Below are positions 63,790 through 64,000 of a DNA stretch of 64,000 nucleotides, one piece after another (position 1 is the first letter of the stretch; each line of letters begins with the position of its first letter). Made by a program: the position numbers and the translations under genes. The DNA lies in NCBI RefSeq assembly GCF_947497045.1, contig NZ_CANMEU010000011.1, forward strand, positions 40,544 through 104,543, given 5' to 3'. Under the pieces are notes generated by a model. It saw nothing but the letters and a program-made list of their open reading frames with translations, was not told where the DNA came from and searched no databases. This stretch comes from an uncultured Tateyamaria sp. GTDB lineage: Bacteria > Pseudomonadota > Alphaproteobacteria > Rhodobacterales > Rhodobacteraceae.

Positions 63790-63830
63790 GCATGGAAACG
63801 GATATGGCGAACCTTATCGGACCATGCACC
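63787..63830 (-). promoter_or_regulatory. Antiterminator pairing of the attenuator
   Basis: GGUGCAUGG (63830-63822, in and just before the end of the leader ORF) pairs with CCAUGCGCC (63795-63787), nine pairs with one G-U. The second strand overlaps the 5' arm of the terminator by three bases, so the two structures are mutually exclusive, as in ribosome-mediated attenuation. Confidence 0.7.
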
Positions 63831-63864
63831 TCTTGGTTACTACGACGACGAAATTGAGGGTCAT
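63814..63864 (-). CDS. Leader peptide with four consecutive valine codons
   Basis: 16 residues, MTLNFVVVVTKRCMVR, preceded by AAAGGAG seven bases before the ATG. It is too short for normal gene calling. The Val run (two GTC and two GTA codons) followed by a mutually exclusive antiterminator/terminator is the design of attenuation leaders that sense charged tRNA-Val; such leaders normally precede branched-chain amino acid (ilv) genes. Here the next gene is a broken MFS transporter. Confidence 0.82.
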   Translation of the reverse strand: MTLNFVVVVTKRCMVR

Positions 63865-63973
63865 GGTCTTACTCCTTTAGTTTAAGCGTAGTCAGCCCGA
63901 CGAAGGGTGGCAATACGCAAAGGTGATGGGGTGGATGGCTCCTGCTCCAACCGGCGTCGCAATGCGCCATACT

Positions 63974-63991
63974 GCAGATGTCCACATCTGC
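63974..63991. other. 18-bp perfect palindrome near the right edge
   Basis: GCAGATGT-CC-ACATCTGC. It is followed by TTTTGAG on the plus strand, so it may be a terminator for a gene to the right reading leftwards or a regulator site upstream of the leader-peptide promoter. The interval 63865-63973 shows no other supported feature. Confidence 0.4.
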
Positions 63992-64000
63992 TTTTGAGAG

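Overview
The window looks like chromosomal DNA of a marine alphaproteobacterium of the Roseobacter group (Rhodobacterales). The evidence is the gene families and their order (imuA-imuB-dnaE2, leuC/leuD/leuB interleaved with a membrane protein and an EEP-family protein, glcDEF, rsfS-rlmH), alphaproteobacterial LexA boxes (GTTC-N7-GTTC), many 4-base stop/start overlaps, and an intergenic repeat of a kind familiar from Rhodobacterales. No rRNA, tRNA, CRISPR array, insertion sequence or prophage was seen.

Layout. 1-5.3 kb: a type I secretion ABC exporter (cut by the left edge) behind its probable cargo, a 1,211-residue RTX-type protein with three 180-residue repeats and a split CHRD domain. 5.9-11 kb: an EamA transporter, a dihydrolipoyl dehydrogenase-like flavoprotein, a divergent DM13/TetR pair with two palindromic operators, and a stand-alone histidine kinase-like protein. 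11.2-19.3 kb: a DNA-damage island of two convergent operons, imuA-imuB-dnaE2 and radical-SAM/UdgX, each headed by a LexA box and overlapping tail to tail by 29 bp. 19.4-25.4 kb: a tightly overlapping operon of UbiB-like kinase, LolD-like ATPase, FtsX-like permease, AttH-like secreted protein and a PNPOx-fold protein. 25.5-40.8 kb: a catabolic block. On the minus strand lie a dimethylglycine-dehydrogenase-like flavoprotein, a non-pyrrolysine MttB homologue, a TetR regulator and pobA, with an IclR gene beside them. On the plus strand lie cyclase, cupin, SDR, 3-hydroxyacyl-CoA dehydrogenase, a five-part branched-chain-type ABC importer and a beta-keto-acid cleavage enzyme (BKACE). I infer import and degradation of a quaternary-amine or carnitine-like compound. 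40.8-47.4 kb: EamA, leuB, EEP protein, membrane protein, leuD, leuC. 47.7-57.6 kb: MscS channel, rsfS-rlmH, two small unknowns, glcDEF, two secreted trypsin-like proteases, and an Hsp20 gene with an RpoH-like promoter and a ROSE-like RNA thermometer. 57.7-63.2 kb: PLP dehydratase, EEP protein and gabD; an alpha/beta hydrolase; creatinase.

The right end (63.2-64 kb) is the most unusual part. A valine-run leader peptide and a classical transcription attenuator precede a broken gene. In that gene the first ~110 codons of a Bcr/CflA-type MFS transporter are joined, out of frame, to the tail of a YiaA/YiaB-like membrane protein.

All functions are read from sequence motifs; no database search was run.
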